Source: Mesorhizobium australicum WSM2073
GTDB lineage: Bacteria > Pseudomonadota > Alphaproteobacteria > Rhizobiales > Rhizobiaceae
Assembly (NCBI RefSeq): GCF_000230995.2
Contig: NC_019973.1
Coordinates: 2,866,001-2,930,000, forward strand
Length of the DNA stretch: 64,000 nucleotides
Direction: 5' to 3'
Below the pieces are notes generated by a model. It did no database searches. It was not told the DNA's origin and saw only the letters and a list, made by a program, of their open reading frames with translations. Every line of letters begins with the position of its first letter. Positions within the stretch are counted from its first letter, which is position 1. The position numbers and the translations under genes were made by a program. Shown one piece after another: positions 52,408-62,217 of the stretch.

Positions 52408-52507
52408 AGCCGTGAGTCTGGGGCGAATAACGGCTTCGTCAAGCAGATGCTAATATGAATTGTCTGGCGAGGCCGAACCGCCCGCTTGCCGGCCGTCCAG
52501 TATGTCG

Positions 52508-52546
52508 CTCCAGCACACGCGCTCTGGCATCGTCTTGCACGGACGC
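52508..52546 (+). repeat. Short dispersed repeat, copy 2
   Basis: CTCCAGCACACGCGCTCTGG and following bases match 51198-51238. No gene like the zinc ribbon follows this copy. Confidence 0.55.
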
Positions 52547-52877
52547 ATTCGCCGGCTGCGCAACAACACCGCTCGCCAAACTGATGATCATCGGGCGCAA
52601 AACGCACCATTTGGGAGGCGGCGGCCGACGACTGGCATGAGTCAGGCTACCTAGCCAGCCAGAGGAACAACTGTGTCCAGCCCGCGAACGACCCGCGCGA
52701 GGCGCGCGTCTCTCAAGTCCTTCTCCAAGCAACAACAAGGCGGCTACCCTAGCTTGGAGGGCCGAGGGATTCGTAATGAAGCCGACGCTACCTGGCCGCG
52801 CCTGGAGGGGGGCTCAGCAACCGACCCAGTGGAGAAGGATCGACCCTGCCGACCAAGTGCACGAGACATTTGTCACA
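52547..52877. other. Gene-free stretch
   Basis: About 330 bp with no credible gene between repeat copy 2 and the end of the DUF6101 gene. Confidence 0.35.
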
Positions 52878-53459
52878 TCACTTCCTATCCAACAATCGAC
52901 CGATATGCTCTAGCGACGTCAGTTTGTTCATCAGGCCAGCCTTTGAAAGCCTAGGTGCATGGTCGAGACGCGGTCCGTGTTGGGGTCGCCTCGATGAGAG
53001 CGAGTTGATCTTGGCACCGAGCGTTTCCTCAAGCGTGCGGGCAACGCCGTCGGCCCCCAGCAGAAGCATAGGCAGACGGTAGGCCACGGCCCAGGCACGC
53101 CAGTCGGTGGCAACAAGCTCGAGCTCGTCGGACACCAGTAGCGGCACCGTCAGCATCGGATCATTGTGCAGAAGCTTGAGCTCCGCTGTGAATCTTCCAT
53201 TTGGATCCTCCATTGCGCAGGCGGCCACTCCGCGGAAAACCTTGGCGGGGAGGGCAATGATTGCCGGCATGCTGCTCACATTTTGCGTGCGGCGGACCAC
53301 CACACCACGCTGGTTGAGCGTAAAGGTCACGTCGCCATAGTTGTCACTTGTGGTGTAGCTCACCTGCTCCGGCAGGCGCGACGGGTCGAGACGCCTGTTG
53401 CGGCCGGTCCAAGAACTCTTCTCCGGTTCAGTATGAGTCCGCTCACCGTCGTCCATCAT
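52878..53459 (-). CDS. DUF6101 family protein
   Basis: About 193 residues from the ATG at 53459, with AGGTGAAA upstream; the frame is open to 53675 but that extension is Arg-rich and unlikely. Features of the rhizobial DUF6101 family: GRNRRLDPSRLPEQVSY near the start, the RGVVVRR strand, ALPAKVFRGVAACAMED and LKLLHNDPMLTVPLLVSDE. Soluble, function unknown. It stands alone, separated by some 450 bp from the catabolic cluster. Confidence 0.68.
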   Translation of the reverse strand: MMDDGERTHTEPEKSSWTGRNRRLDPSRLPEQVSYTTSDNYGDVTFTLNQRGVVVRRTQNVSSMPAIIALPAKVFRGVAACAMEDPNGRFTAELKLLHNDPMLTVPLLVSDELELVATDWRAWAVAYRLPMLLLGADGVARTLEETLGAKINSLSSRRPQHGPRLDHAPRLSKAGLMNKLTSLEHIGRLLDRK

Positions 53460-53954
53460 TTTCACCTGGAGAGAGAAGGCGCCGGAAGCACAGCAGCCAA
53501 CCAATGCCCAGAGTGAGCCCCCCTGCGGCGCCGCCGTCTTCGGCTTGCATCCAGCAACGGCAGCGTGCCTTGGCCATCTGTGCCTCCTATTGAGGCGGAA
53601 CCGGACGTACCCGGCTCGAACGCTCAGCACATGTCCTAGTGCCAGATAAATAGGAGCGGATTCTGTATTAGCCACTACTAATTCATGTCAATTTTTTGGT
53701 AACTCTCGGCGTCGGCCCAGTGACGGCGCTCTCCTTCCAGACGCGATCGACCATCGGTCGCGCTTCCGCCTTCGCGTGATATCGCGGCCTCACGTTGAAG
53801 GTCAGCTGTCGTGCTTCCCTGGTCACAAGCGAACCGACCGCTTCGGCCCCCAAGCTGTCGGTCGGCAACGCGGCGATGTCGGCCGTTGAGGCCCGCTGCG
53901 CCGATTCTCAAAAGCGGACATCATCAACGACAGCGCAAGGATGCAGCGCAAGGA
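53460..53954. other. Gene-free stretch
   Basis: About 495 bp. A 61-codon minus-strand frame at 53683-53868 (ending SAVTGPTPRVTKKLT) is open, but I do not trust it. No RNA or repeat seen. Confidence 0.35.
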
Positions 53955-54536
53955 TCACATCGCTGCTTCCTGCTCCATTTCTTTCACGTCCTGAAAGCGG
54001 TCTGCAATCCGTGGGTGAACCCGTCCGCCGTCCGCCGCGCCGATGGCCACGACGATCTCGTCGGCTGCCGGGCCGTCGGCGATCTGGAAGTTGGCGGTGA
54101 TGAAATGCGAGCGGCGGCCGTTCTCGCTCTTGTGCATCATCGGCAAGGACAGCAGCGCGCCTGGCGCGTTGCGCGTGTTGCAGAATTCGAGATAGGTCGT
54201 GCCGCCGACCGCGTCGCGAAACACATTGCCGAACCGCAGCGTATGGATCATGGCGGAGGCGTGTTCGATCTCGCCTGCGACGCCCACGGCGGCGGCCTTG
54301 CCGTAGCTCTCGATGCGCTCGGCAGGCATGAGCTCGAGCAGGCGCCGCGTGAGCTCATGCCCCAGGCGCGGTGCGATGGCGACAATGTCCGGCCGCAGGT
54401 TCTCGACGAAGCCGCGCCCCGCCCATGGATTGCGTAGCACGGCCGCGACGACGATCGACTTTACAGGCTTAGCGCCCGCCTTGCCGCCTTCAATGTGCAC
54501 TTCCTCGATGAAGGTGCAGACTTTTCGCAATTCCAT
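53955..54536 (-). CDS. Amino acid synthesis family protein (DUF1185)
   Basis: 193 residues of the DUF1185 or 'amino acid synthesis' family: RKVCTFIEEVHIEGGKAGAK, VVAAVLRNPWAGRGFVENLR, then ESYGKAAAVGVAGEIEHASA and the conserved TTYLEFCNTRNAPGALLSLP. Soluble enzyme-like protein whose reaction is not established; it often sits with importer and flavin-oxygenase genes, as here. Divergent from the PucR-type regulator, 132 bp apart, so that regulator probably controls it. Confidence 0.82.
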   Translation of the reverse strand: MELRKVCTFIEEVHIEGGKAGAKPVKSIVVAAVLRNPWAGRGFVENLRPDIVAIAPRLGHELTRRLLELMPAERIESYGKAAAVGVAGEIEHASAMIHTLRFGNVFRDAVGGTTYLEFCNTRNAPGALLSLPMMHKSENGRRSHFITANFQIADGPAADEIVVAIGAADGGRVHPRIADRFQDVKEMEQEAAM

Positions 54537-54668
54537 GATCTCAGGCCCTGTTGGTGGAAGCCCAGCCTAATCAGGCCCGGTGAGCTGGTATTCCTCCGGT
54601 TCGTAGGAAGAATCGGCGTGCACCCCGCTTGGAAGCGGTGTAGCATTCGTATATCCGCGACGGCTTAA

Positions 54669-56492
54669 ATGGCCCCTTCGCGAGGCGGAAGACCGGGCGT
54701 GGACCACGAGTCGCAAATTCTCTCTTTGCGGGACGCCGCCAGCCTCATCAATTCGGGTGGCGATCTCCAGTCCGTGCTGCGCGACCTCGTGCTGGCAGCC
54801 TGCCGCCATGCCAAATGGACGCTGGGCTCGATCATGAGCATCGATGCGCCGCATGGCCACGCCTATGTCATCGTGCGCCATGATCCGACGCTCATCCAAC
54901 GCGCGCTGCCGGACCGCTGGGAACTGGCGACCAGTCCTTCGATCGTCGCGCTCAACCGCAATGAGCCGGTCTATATCAGGGATGCGCGGGTGTCGGAGGA
55001 GTTTCCGGGTTATCGCCGCGAGGCGTTCGAACGCGACTATCGCAGCGTGCTCGTCATGCCGATGAGCTGTGTCGATGAAGACGGCCGGCCGATGGTGCTG
55101 ACCGTGGTCTCGCGCGAGATCACCGAAGTGAGTGCCGAGGATATCGCCTTCATCGGCATGATCGTGCATTTGGGCGAGATCGCGGTGGAGAAACAGCATC
55201 GGCTGCGCCAGGAAAAACAGGCGGGCGAGCGTCTGCAGCGCGCCTTGCAGGCGCATACCTCGCTTCTGCAGCAGGCGCTGTCGGAAGGATCGGTGGTCTC
55301 GCTCGCCGACAAGGTCGGCGAGCTGTTGCCCAACCCCGTGGTGGTCATCGATTTCCACGCCAATCTGGTCGTGGCCGGTCGCTCGCCGAGCCAAGCGCAT
55401 TTCGATGCCGCGACCTGGCGCCAGGCAGTTGGCGGAGTGCTCAACCGGCAGATCGTCAAGGTCGCGCGCGGCGCGTCGGAAGCGCGCCAGGACGAGACTT
55501 TGTTCGTCGACGACGGCAAGCATCGCCTCAAGCTTTCGGTGCGCGTAGAGCCGTTGACAATCGACGACGAAGTGGTTGGCGCGCTGATGATTTTTCCGAC
55601 GCCGCAGCAATCCGGACAGCTCGACCAGATGCTGATCGACAGCGCCAAATTTGCGCTCAGCGTGCAAATGATGCGCAGCTTCGTCCGCTTCCGTTTCGAG
55701 ACCAGATCGCTGACCGAGCTTTTCCTGGAAGTCGTGGAACGCCGCTGGCGCGATGAGGCCGACATAGTCAACCGGGCACGGCGGCTGGGGCTCGACCTGA
55801 CCGTGCCGCAAAGACTTATTGTCGTCGACTACGCCGATACGGCAAAGGACGGCGGCGGGCTTGCCGATCCCCATCATGCCCTTGTCCGCCTTCTGGAACA
55901 GGCAGGCGTGGCGGGCACGGTTGTCGCCGTGGAGGGCGGTCTTGTCTGTCTCGTCGCGGGCGATGCCAGGGAGAGCATGCGCCTGGCGAAATTGCCGAAC
56001 ACAATCGCCACGGAGTTTGGTCGCCATCTCGGCCGTGAGCCGGCGGTGCTGGTTTCCGAGGTCTGTGCCTTGCTGGCCGATTATCCCACCGCCTGGGAGC
56101 GTTCCCGACGCATGATCCGCATCGGCCGGTCTTTTGGGCGCACCGGCGTTTTCGCCGGCCAGGATTTCGGTCCGCTGCCGATGCTGGTCGCGGCCGCCGA
56201 TGTGCCCGATGTGCGCAACTTCGTCGACAAGAGCGTCGGCGCCTTGATCGCGCATGATCGCGAGCACGGCACGCCTTATCTGGACACGTTGTTTGCCTTT
56301 CTGCGTGAAGGTTGCCGCAGCCAGGCTTGCGCCGACGTGATGGGGCTGCATGTCACCACCTTGCGCTATCGCCTGTCGCGCATGGAAGAGCTGTTCGGGA
56401 TCATGCTCGACACGCCAGAACAACGTTTCGCGGCCGAGCTGGCGATCCGCCTCAGCGGCATCATCGACAGCCGCGTGCCTGAAACCCGCTAG
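54669..56492 (+). CDS. PucR/CdaR-type transcriptional regulator with GAF domain
   Basis: 607 residues. N-terminal GAF-like sensor (about 15-180, HAKWTLGSIMSIDAPHGHAY), a second sensory region with PNPVVVIDFHANLVVAGRS, a GGDEF-like CdaR middle part (about 350-480) and a C-terminal HTH_30 domain: ACADVMGLHVTTLRYRLSRM. These regulators switch on purine, amino-acid or small-nitrogen-compound catabolism when they bind a metabolite. It stands between the divergent DUF1185 gene and the flavin reductase gene and is the likely activator of the whole 54-64 kb cluster. The ribosome site at 54669 is weak. A long frame on the other strand is an artefact of GC-rich codon use. Confidence 0.88.
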   Translation: MAPSRGGRPGVDHESQILSLRDAASLINSGGDLQSVLRDLVLAACRHAKWTLGSIMSIDAPHGHAYVIVRHDPTLIQRALPDRWELATSPSIVALNRNEPVYIRDARVSEEFPGYRREAFERDYRSVLVMPMSCVDEDGRPMVLTVVSREITEVSAEDIAFIGMIVHLGEIAVEKQHRLRQEKQAGERLQRALQAHTSLLQQALSEGSVVSLADKVGELLPNPVVVIDFHANLVVAGRSPSQAHFDAATWRQAVGGVLNRQIVKVARGASEARQDETLFVDDGKHRLKLSVRVEPLTIDDEVVGALMIFPTPQQSGQLDQMLIDSAKFALSVQMMRSFVRFRFETRSLTELFLEVVERRWRDEADIVNRARRLGLDLTVPQRLIVVDYADTAKDGGGLADPHHALVRLLEQAGVAGTVVAVEGGLVCLVAGDARESMRLAKLPNTIATEFGRHLGREPAVLVSEVCALLADYPTAWERSRRMIRIGRSFGRTGVFAGQDFGPLPMLVAAADVPDVRNFVDKSVGALIAHDREHGTPYLDTLFAFLREGCRSQACADVMGLHVTTLRYRLSRMEELFGIMLDTPEQRFAAELAIRLSGIIDSRVPETR

Positions 56493-56661
56493 TACCACTC
56501 CATCCCGACATTGCCGTCGCTATCCGCCGCCAGGCGCGGGCTTATCGCGCTCCTGCTTGCTCGGGATGGCAGCAGCCAGTCGCGAACTCTTTCCTACAGA
56601 TCCGAGGAAGAACCGGTGCCGCCTCCTGCCTAGCCTTCGTCCGACGATGTGGAGGAAGATA

Positions 56662-57639
56662 ATGGCGGACGCGGTGGCACAAAGGATGATCGACCCGATC
56701 GCTTTGCGTCGCGCCTTCGGCACCTTCGTGACCGGGGTTACGGTGATCACCACGCGTGACAGCGACGGCAATCCACGCGGCATGACGGCCAATTCCTTCA
56801 CCTCCGTCTCGCTCAATCCGCCGCTACTACTGGTCTGTGTTGGCAAATCGGCGGCGAGCTTTGCGGCCTTCAGTGAAAGCCGGTCCTTTGCTGTCAATTT
56901 CCTACATGAGGGGCAGGCCGATGTCTCATCGGTGTTCGCATCGAAGGCTGCGGACAAGTTCCAGTCAGTGAACCATGATCGCGCCCACACCGGCGCGCCG
57001 ATCCTCACCGACAGCCTGACTTGGTTCGATTGCACCGTTCACAATCGCGTCGAGGCCGGCGACCACGTCATCCTGATCGGTCAGGTGCAGGCGTTCGGAA
57101 CCAGCCCGTCAGCGCCGCTCGGGTTTTGCCGCGGCCGCTACGCCAGCGTGAAGGATCCCCTGCCGGCCGGTTGGCTGGCCTCGCAAGACATGATCATCGG
57201 CTATCTGGTTGAGGCTGGCGATCGCATCCTCTTGCGCAACGACGGTAGAGGCGGCTGGATGTTGCCGACGGCATGGCGCCGCAAAGCGGATAGCAACCTG
57301 ATCCTAGATGGCGGCGAGGCGCTGAGCCTCGTTCCCGAAAACACCTTCCTCTATTCGGTTTTCGACGTCGCCGACAGCGATCCCGGCTATCTGATCTACC
57401 GTGCCGAGCTGAGCCCCGAGAGTGCTGAAGCCGCCCTGCCGGATGGTCACGCCTTCTTTCCAGTCGACATGCTGCCGTACGAGCAGATCGCTACGCATGA
57501 AGTGCGCGTTATGCTGCGCCGCTATGCGCGCGAGCGGCAGGACAAGCGCTTCGGCATCTACATGGATACCGGCGACGGCGGCCGTGTCGCAATGATCGAC
57601 GGAAAGTCGCAATTGTGGACGCAGGCCGCGTCCAAATGA
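56662..57639 (+). CDS. Flavin reductase with extra C-terminal domain
   Basis: 325 residues from the ATG at 56662 (GGAGGAAGATA upstream). Residues about 1-165 are a flavin reductase of the HpaC type: ALRRAFGTFVTGVTVITTRD, NPRGMTANSFTSVSLNPPLL, then GDHVILIGQVQAF. It should supply reduced FMN to the luciferase-like monooxygenase two genes downstream. Residues about 170-325 form an extra domain (DRILLRNDGRGGWMLPTAWR, later ELSPESAEAALPDGHAFFPV) faintly like a Nudix hydrolase, but without the canonical Nudix-box glutamates. Typical flavin reductases end near 170, so this fusion is unusual. Confidence 0.85.
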   Translation: MADAVAQRMIDPIALRRAFGTFVTGVTVITTRDSDGNPRGMTANSFTSVSLNPPLLLVCVGKSAASFAAFSESRSFAVNFLHEGQADVSSVFASKAADKFQSVNHDRAHTGAPILTDSLTWFDCTVHNRVEAGDHVILIGQVQAFGTSPSAPLGFCRGRYASVKDPLPAGWLASQDMIIGYLVEAGDRILLRNDGRGGWMLPTAWRRKADSNLILDGGEALSLVPENTFLYSVFDVADSDPGYLIYRAELSPESAEAALPDGHAFFPVDMLPYEQIATHEVRVMLRRYARERQDKRFGIYMDTGDGGRVAMIDGKSQLWTQAASK

Positions 57640-57658
57640 CGAGACACGCGGGACAGAC

Positions 57659-59170
57659 ATGAAAACGACGGTCGCATCGCTCGAAGGCTCGCGCCAGAAC
57701 CTGTTCATCAACGGCGCGTTCACGGCGCCGAGGAGCGGACAGTATATCGACAGTTTCGACCCGACCACCGGCAGGCCCTGGTACCAGTTTGCCGAGGCTG
57801 GGGCCGAGGATGTCGGCGCGGCTGTGGACGCGGCGCGCTCTGCTTTCGCAAATCCGGCCTGGCGGCGCATGACCCAGACTGATCGCGGCAGGCTGGTGCG
57901 CCGCCTGGCGGAACTGGTCCTCGACAACGCCGACGCGCTGGCGCTGATCGAGACGCGCGACAATGGCAAGCTGCTCAAGGAGATGAGGGCGCAGATGCGC
58001 GCCATGCCCGACAGCTACACCTACTTCGCCGGCATGGCCGACAAGCTGCTCGGTGACACGATTCCCGTTAACAAGCTCGACATGCTCAACTTCAATGTGC
58101 GCGAGCCGATCGGTGTCGTAGGCATGATCACGCCGTGGAACTCGCCGCTGATGCTGCTCACCGGCACGCTGGCGCCGTGCCTGGCGCTCGGCAATACAGT
58201 GGTCGTCAAGCCATCGGAGCATGCCACGGCCTCGACGCTGGCGCTGGCTGAACTGATCATGGAGGCCGGCTTCCCCGCCGGGGTCGTCAACGTGGTAACC
58301 GGCACCGGCGCTGTCGCCGGCGACGCGCTGACCAGGCATCCAGGCATCGCCAAATTTGTCTTTACCGGCTCGACCGGAACCGGGCGGTGCATTGCAGCCA
58401 ATGCGGCGCAGAACCTCATCCCCTGCTCGATGGAGCTTGGCGGCAAGTCCCCTCACGTCGTCTTCGGCGACGTAGACATCGAGCATGCCGTGAACGGCGT
58501 TGTGTCCGGTGTCTTCGCGGCCGCGGGCCAGACCTGCGTCGCGGGCTCGCGCTGTTTCGTTGAGGCGAGCGTCTATGAGCTTTTCATCGAGGCTCTGGTC
58601 GAACGCACAAGGCGGGTGCGGGTCGGGCTGCCGATGCTGGAGGACACCGACATCGGCCCCCTCGCGCTCTCGGCACAGCTCACCAAAGTGGAAGGCTATG
58701 TCGCTTCCGGTGTGCGCCAAGGCGCGCGGATCGCGGCCGGCGGCAAGCGTCCGCAGGCGGACGAGCTTGCCGGCGGCTGGTATTTCGAGCCGACGGTGAT
58801 GACCCGCGCTGAGAATGGCATGGAGTTCATGCAGGAGGAATTGTTCGGTCCCATCGTCGGCGTCATCCCGTTCTCGTCGGAAGACGAGATGATCCGGCTC
58901 GCCAACGACACGCGCTACGGGCTCGCCTCCGGCATCTGGACACGCGACATCAACCGCGCACTGCGCTTCGCCCGCGATGTCGAGGCGGGCACCGTCTGGA
59001 TCAACACCTATCGCGCCTCCTCCTTCATGTCCGCCAACGGCGGCTTCAAGGAGAGCGGCTATGGGCGGCGCGGCGGCTTCGACGCCATGGAGGAGTTCTC
59101 GCGCCTGAAGAACGTCGTCATCGACTATTCGGGTGCCATGCAGGACCCGTTCGTCATCCGCCTTCGCTGA
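57659..59170 (+). CDS. Aldehyde dehydrogenase (NAD(P)-dependent)
   Basis: 503 residues, normal length. Catalytic Cys293 is in AAGQTCVAGSR and general-base Glu259 in MELGGKSPH. The cofactor site shows ITPWNSPLML and FTGSTGTG, and the C-terminal motif is EELFGPIVGVIPF. It would oxidise an aldehyde, perhaps the product of the neighbouring monooxygenase or hydrolase. Starts 20 bp after the flavin reductase gene, so the genes are in one operon. Confidence 0.92.
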   Translation: MKTTVASLEGSRQNLFINGAFTAPRSGQYIDSFDPTTGRPWYQFAEAGAEDVGAAVDAARSAFANPAWRRMTQTDRGRLVRRLAELVLDNADALALIETRDNGKLLKEMRAQMRAMPDSYTYFAGMADKLLGDTIPVNKLDMLNFNVREPIGVVGMITPWNSPLMLLTGTLAPCLALGNTVVVKPSEHATASTLALAELIMEAGFPAGVVNVVTGTGAVAGDALTRHPGIAKFVFTGSTGTGRCIAANAAQNLIPCSMELGGKSPHVVFGDVDIEHAVNGVVSGVFAAAGQTCVAGSRCFVEASVYELFIEALVERTRRVRVGLPMLEDTDIGPLALSAQLTKVEGYVASGVRQGARIAAGGKRPQADELAGGWYFEPTVMTRAENGMEFMQEELFGPIVGVIPFSSEDEMIRLANDTRYGLASGIWTRDINRALRFARDVEAGTVWINTYRASSFMSANGGFKESGYGRRGGFDAMEEFSRLKNVVIDYSGAMQDPFVIRLR

Positions 59171-59203
59171 CCAAGACCCCGACCCAACGACCGGGAGACC
59201 GAC

Positions 59204-60280
59204 ATGAAATTCGCCGTATCGCTCACCATGGAGCGCTTCTCGCCCGATATCCCGATGGAGCGGGTGAAGACCAATCTCCTGGACCTCGCGCGGATGGCTG
59301 ACGAGGGCGGTTTCGAAACGCTATGGACTGCGGAGCATCACACGATCGAATGCACGATCTCGCCCAACCCGCTGATGACGCTGACCTGGCTTGCCCAGCA
59401 CACCGAACGGATCCGGCTCGGCACCTCGACGCTGGTCGCGCCCTACTGGAGCCCGATCCGGCTGGCCGGCGAGGCCGCGCTTTGCGACCACCTGACCGGC
59501 GGACGGCTGGAATTCGGCATCGCGCGCGGCTCCTATCAGTACGAATTCGACCGCATGGCCGGCGGCATGCCGCAGCAGGAAGGGGTCGCTTATCTCAAAG
59601 AGCTGGTGCCGGCGGTGACGAGGCTGTGGGCCGATGACTATGCCCATGACGGTCACTACTGGAAGTTCCCTGCGGCCGCCGGCGTACCGAAGCCGCTGCA
59701 GAAGCCGCACCCGCCGATCTGGGTGGCCGCTCGAGACCCGGGCACATTCGACTGGGCGGTCGGCATCGGCGCCTCGATCCTGTCGACGCCGCTCTCGGCA
59801 CCGGCGGCGGAGATCGCCGTGCTGGGCGAGAAGTTCCGCAAGGCCGTCGCCGATCATCCGGAGGTGCCGCGGCCGCGCCTGATGATGCAGCGTCGCACCT
59901 GCGTCTACGAACGGGCGCAGGACTGGGAGGTCGCGGTCGGGCATGCCATCGACTATGGCCGCGCCTTCGAGAACCTGTTCCAGAACATCGGCACGGTGCG
60001 CAGCGGCTTTCCCGAAGCCGTGCCCTACGACAGCGTCAAGGGCAAGGACAACTACAATCCCGAAAACATCCGCCGCAACCTCATGTTCGGCACGCCGGAC
60101 GAGGTGATCGAGAAGCTGCTCGACTATGAGGCGGCGGGCGTCGACCAATATTGCCTCGGCCTGACGTTCAACCTGCCATTCGAGCTGCAGAAGAAGACGA
60201 TCAAGCTTTGGGTGGACGAGGTGATGCCGGTCTTTGCCGCGCGCGAGCGCGACAAAAAGCGCCATATGGCGAGGGCGTGA
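59204..60280 (+). CDS. LLM-class flavin-dependent monooxygenase
   Basis: 358-residue bacterial-luciferase-like TIM barrel. The start MKFAVSLTMERFSP is followed by GGFETLWTAEHHTIE with the conserved His pair, RIRLGTSTLVAPYW, and GGRLEFGIARGSYQYEFDR. It uses FMNH2 from the linked flavin reductase and O2 to hydroxylate or cleave a substrate, giving a two-component monooxygenase. It starts 33 bp after the aldehyde dehydrogenase gene with GGGAG upstream. The substrate cannot be read, but the cluster's amino-acid-type importer suggests a small, charged, possibly nitrogenous compound. Confidence 0.92.
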   Translation: MKFAVSLTMERFSPDIPMERVKTNLLDLARMADEGGFETLWTAEHHTIECTISPNPLMTLTWLAQHTERIRLGTSTLVAPYWSPIRLAGEAALCDHLTGGRLEFGIARGSYQYEFDRMAGGMPQQEGVAYLKELVPAVTRLWADDYAHDGHYWKFPAAAGVPKPLQKPHPPIWVAARDPGTFDWAVGIGASILSTPLSAPAAEIAVLGEKFRKAVADHPEVPRPRLMMQRRTCVYERAQDWEVAVGHAIDYGRAFENLFQNIGTVRSGFPEAVPYDSVKGKDNYNPENIRRNLMFGTPDEVIEKLLDYEAAGVDQYCLGLTFNLPFELQKKTIKLWVDEVMPVFAARERDKKRHMARA

Positions 60281-60282
60281 GG

Positions 60283-61110
60283 ATGGCACGTTCCGGCCAG
60301 CTCGATGTCGAAGGCGTGCTGCTCAACTGGCGCCTCGAGGGCGAGGGCGGCGCGCCGTTGGTCTGCATCCATGGCGTCGGCTCGTATCTCGAAGCTTGGA
60401 ATGGCGTGGCCGAGCGGCTGAGAGACCGTTTCGCGGTTCTTACCTTCGATTTGCGCGGCCACGGCCGCTCAAGCCGGGTCAAGGGCCGCTACGAGATCGA
60501 TGCTTTCGTCGCCGAGACGCTCGCGCTGGCCGATCATGTCGGGTTTGCCACTTTCAATCTGGCTGGGTTTTCCTTGGGCGGTTTGATCGCGCAGCGCCTC
60601 GCGTTGACGCATGCCGAACGCCTGCAAAAACTGGTGCTGCTGTCGACGGTCGCAGGCCGGACGCCAGAGGAGCGACACGCCGTGCGCGGCCGGCTGGCGG
60701 AGCTGATGGCGAGCGATGCCTCGGCGCATCACGCCGCCTCGCTGTCGCGTTGGCTGACGGAAGATTTTCAGAACAGGAACCCTGAGATCATCGCAGAACT
60801 GCGCCGGCGCGACGCCGAAACCGACCGTGACTGCTATGTCGCTGCGTATCGCGTTCTCGCCGAAACCGATTTCGGCGGCATCCTCGACCGCATTACCTGC
60901 CAAACCCTGATCGTGACGGGCGCGGACGACCAAGGGGCCAGTCCGCGCATGGCGCGGCTGATGCACGAACAGGTGCAAGGTTCACAAATCGCCATCCTGC
61001 CCAGGCTTCGCCACTCGATCCTGATCGAGGCGCCGGCTCTCGTCGCCGACACGATGGCCGATTTCCTGCTGGGCGTCGATCGCGCGAGAGCGGCCGTCGC
61101 CCATGCGTAG
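60283..61110 (+). CDS. Alpha/beta hydrolase
   Basis: 275 residues from an ATG two bases after the monooxygenase stop; frames reading further upstream overlap that gene and are not used. Oxyanion HGVGSYLEAW, nucleophile Ser97 in AGFSLGGLIAQ, an acid in TGADDQGASPR and a terminal His in RLRHSILIEAP. Related to 3-oxoadipate enol-lactonase-like hydrolases; probably opens an ester, lactone or amide made by the monooxygenase. Last enzyme gene before a 263-bp gap and the importer genes. Confidence 0.9.
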   Translation: MARSGQLDVEGVLLNWRLEGEGGAPLVCIHGVGSYLEAWNGVAERLRDRFAVLTFDLRGHGRSSRVKGRYEIDAFVAETLALADHVGFATFNLAGFSLGGLIAQRLALTHAERLQKLVLLSTVAGRTPEERHAVRGRLAELMASDASAHHAASLSRWLTEDFQNRNPEIIAELRRRDAETDRDCYVAAYRVLAETDFGGILDRITCQTLIVTGADDQGASPRMARLMHEQVQGSQIAILPRLRHSILIEAPALVADTMADFLLGVDRARAAVAHA

Positions 61111-61373
61111 CGATCTTCGCGGGGCAGGAGAGGGCGTTTTGGCCAAGGCGCCGGGCGACACGCGTCGGCAACAGGCCAAGGCTTTCCCCGTGAGCGAGGG
61201 AATGACGGCCGCAGACATCCTCCGCGGCAGCGGAAGACCGGCTAGGCCCGGGCGTCGCTAAATCCGCGAGCCATCGGGAGGATGCCGATCTCGTCGGCGA
61301 GGGATTGGGAAGTCATGACCGCCTGAACGGCCATGAGCGCATGGGACTGAACAAACAACAGGGGAATACGCAC

Positions 61374-62207
61374 ATGACATTCTGGAACAGACGACAAGTG
61401 GCGATGGCCGCGCTGGCGCTTGCGCTTGGCGCATATCCTGCCCACGCCGGCGCGGTGCTCGACCGCGTGACCGCGGCCGGCACGCTCAAGGTGGCGACCG
61501 ATGCCAACTGGGCCCCGCAGTCCTTCGTGAACGCCAACAATGAACTCGACGGTTTCGACGTCGATGTGGCCAAGGCGATAGGCAAGCATCTCGGCGTCAA
61601 GGTCGACTTCGTAACGCCTGGCTGGGACATCATCACCGCCGGCAACTGGGCGGGCCGCTGGGACATGCATGTCGGCTCGATGACGCCGACCAAGAAGCGC
61701 GCCGAGATCTTCGATTTTCCGGCTGTGTACTACTACACGCCCGCGGCGGTCGCCGTGCACAAGGACAGCAAGGCCAAGACCCTGGCCGATCTCAATGGCA
61801 AGGTGGTTGGCGCCACCAGCACCTCCACCTTCGAAGCCTATGCCAAGAAAGATCTGGCGCTCGACGCCGCCGGCGCACCGGCCTTCGAGTACAAGCTCAA
61901 CCCGAAGGAGGTCCACTCCTACGAGAATTCGACGACCGCCTTCGACGACCTTCGCCTCGGTGACGGCGTGCGCCTGGACGCCGTGGTGTCGTCGCTGCCG
62001 TCGATCCTCGATGCCGTGAAGGCCGGCTATCCGATCAAGCAGGTCGGCGATCCGGTGTTCTACGAGCCCCTGGCGATCGCCATCGAGCACGGCGATCCGG
62101 AATTGTCGGCCAAGATCGCCGACGCCGTCAGATCGATGAAGGCGGACGGCACTCTGAGCAAGCTCTCGGAAAAATGGTACGGCCAGGATTATTCGAAGAC
62201 GAACTAA
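61374..62207 (+). CDS. Amino-acid-type ABC transporter substrate-binding protein (family 3)
   Basis: 277 residues from the ATG at 61374 (AGGGGA eight bases upstream). Signal peptide with WNRRQVAMAALALALGA and likely cleavage AHAG. Family 3 markers: GTLKVATDANWAPQSFVNAN, LDGFDVDVAKAIGKHLG, then STSTFEAY and the closing LSKLSEKWYG. Binds a small charged ligand in the periplasm; the ligand could be the substrate of the upstream oxygenase cluster. Followed by a strong intercistronic hairpin and the permease gene. Confidence 0.92.
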   Translation: MTFWNRRQVAMAALALALGAYPAHAGAVLDRVTAAGTLKVATDANWAPQSFVNANNELDGFDVDVAKAIGKHLGVKVDFVTPGWDIITAGNWAGRWDMHVGSMTPTKKRAEIFDFPAVYYYTPAAVAVHKDSKAKTLADLNGKVVGATSTSTFEAYAKKDLALDAAGAPAFEYKLNPKEVHSYENSTTAFDDLRLGDGVRLDAVVSSLPSILDAVKAGYPIKQVGDPVFYEPLAIAIEHGDPELSAKIADAVRSMKADGTLSKLSEKWYGQDYSKTN

Positions 62208-62217
62208 TCTCTCAAAA

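Noticed and set aside
54567..56498. 643-codon open frame on the minus strand opposite the PucR-type gene
   Set aside because: It mirrors the codons of a well-supported gene, is rich in His, Arg, Gln and Asp as expected for antisense of GC-rich code, and has no family motifs.
59321..60289. 322-codon minus-strand frame opposite the monooxygenase
   Set aside because: Antisense shadow with biased composition; the plus-strand gene has clear family motifs and an operon position.
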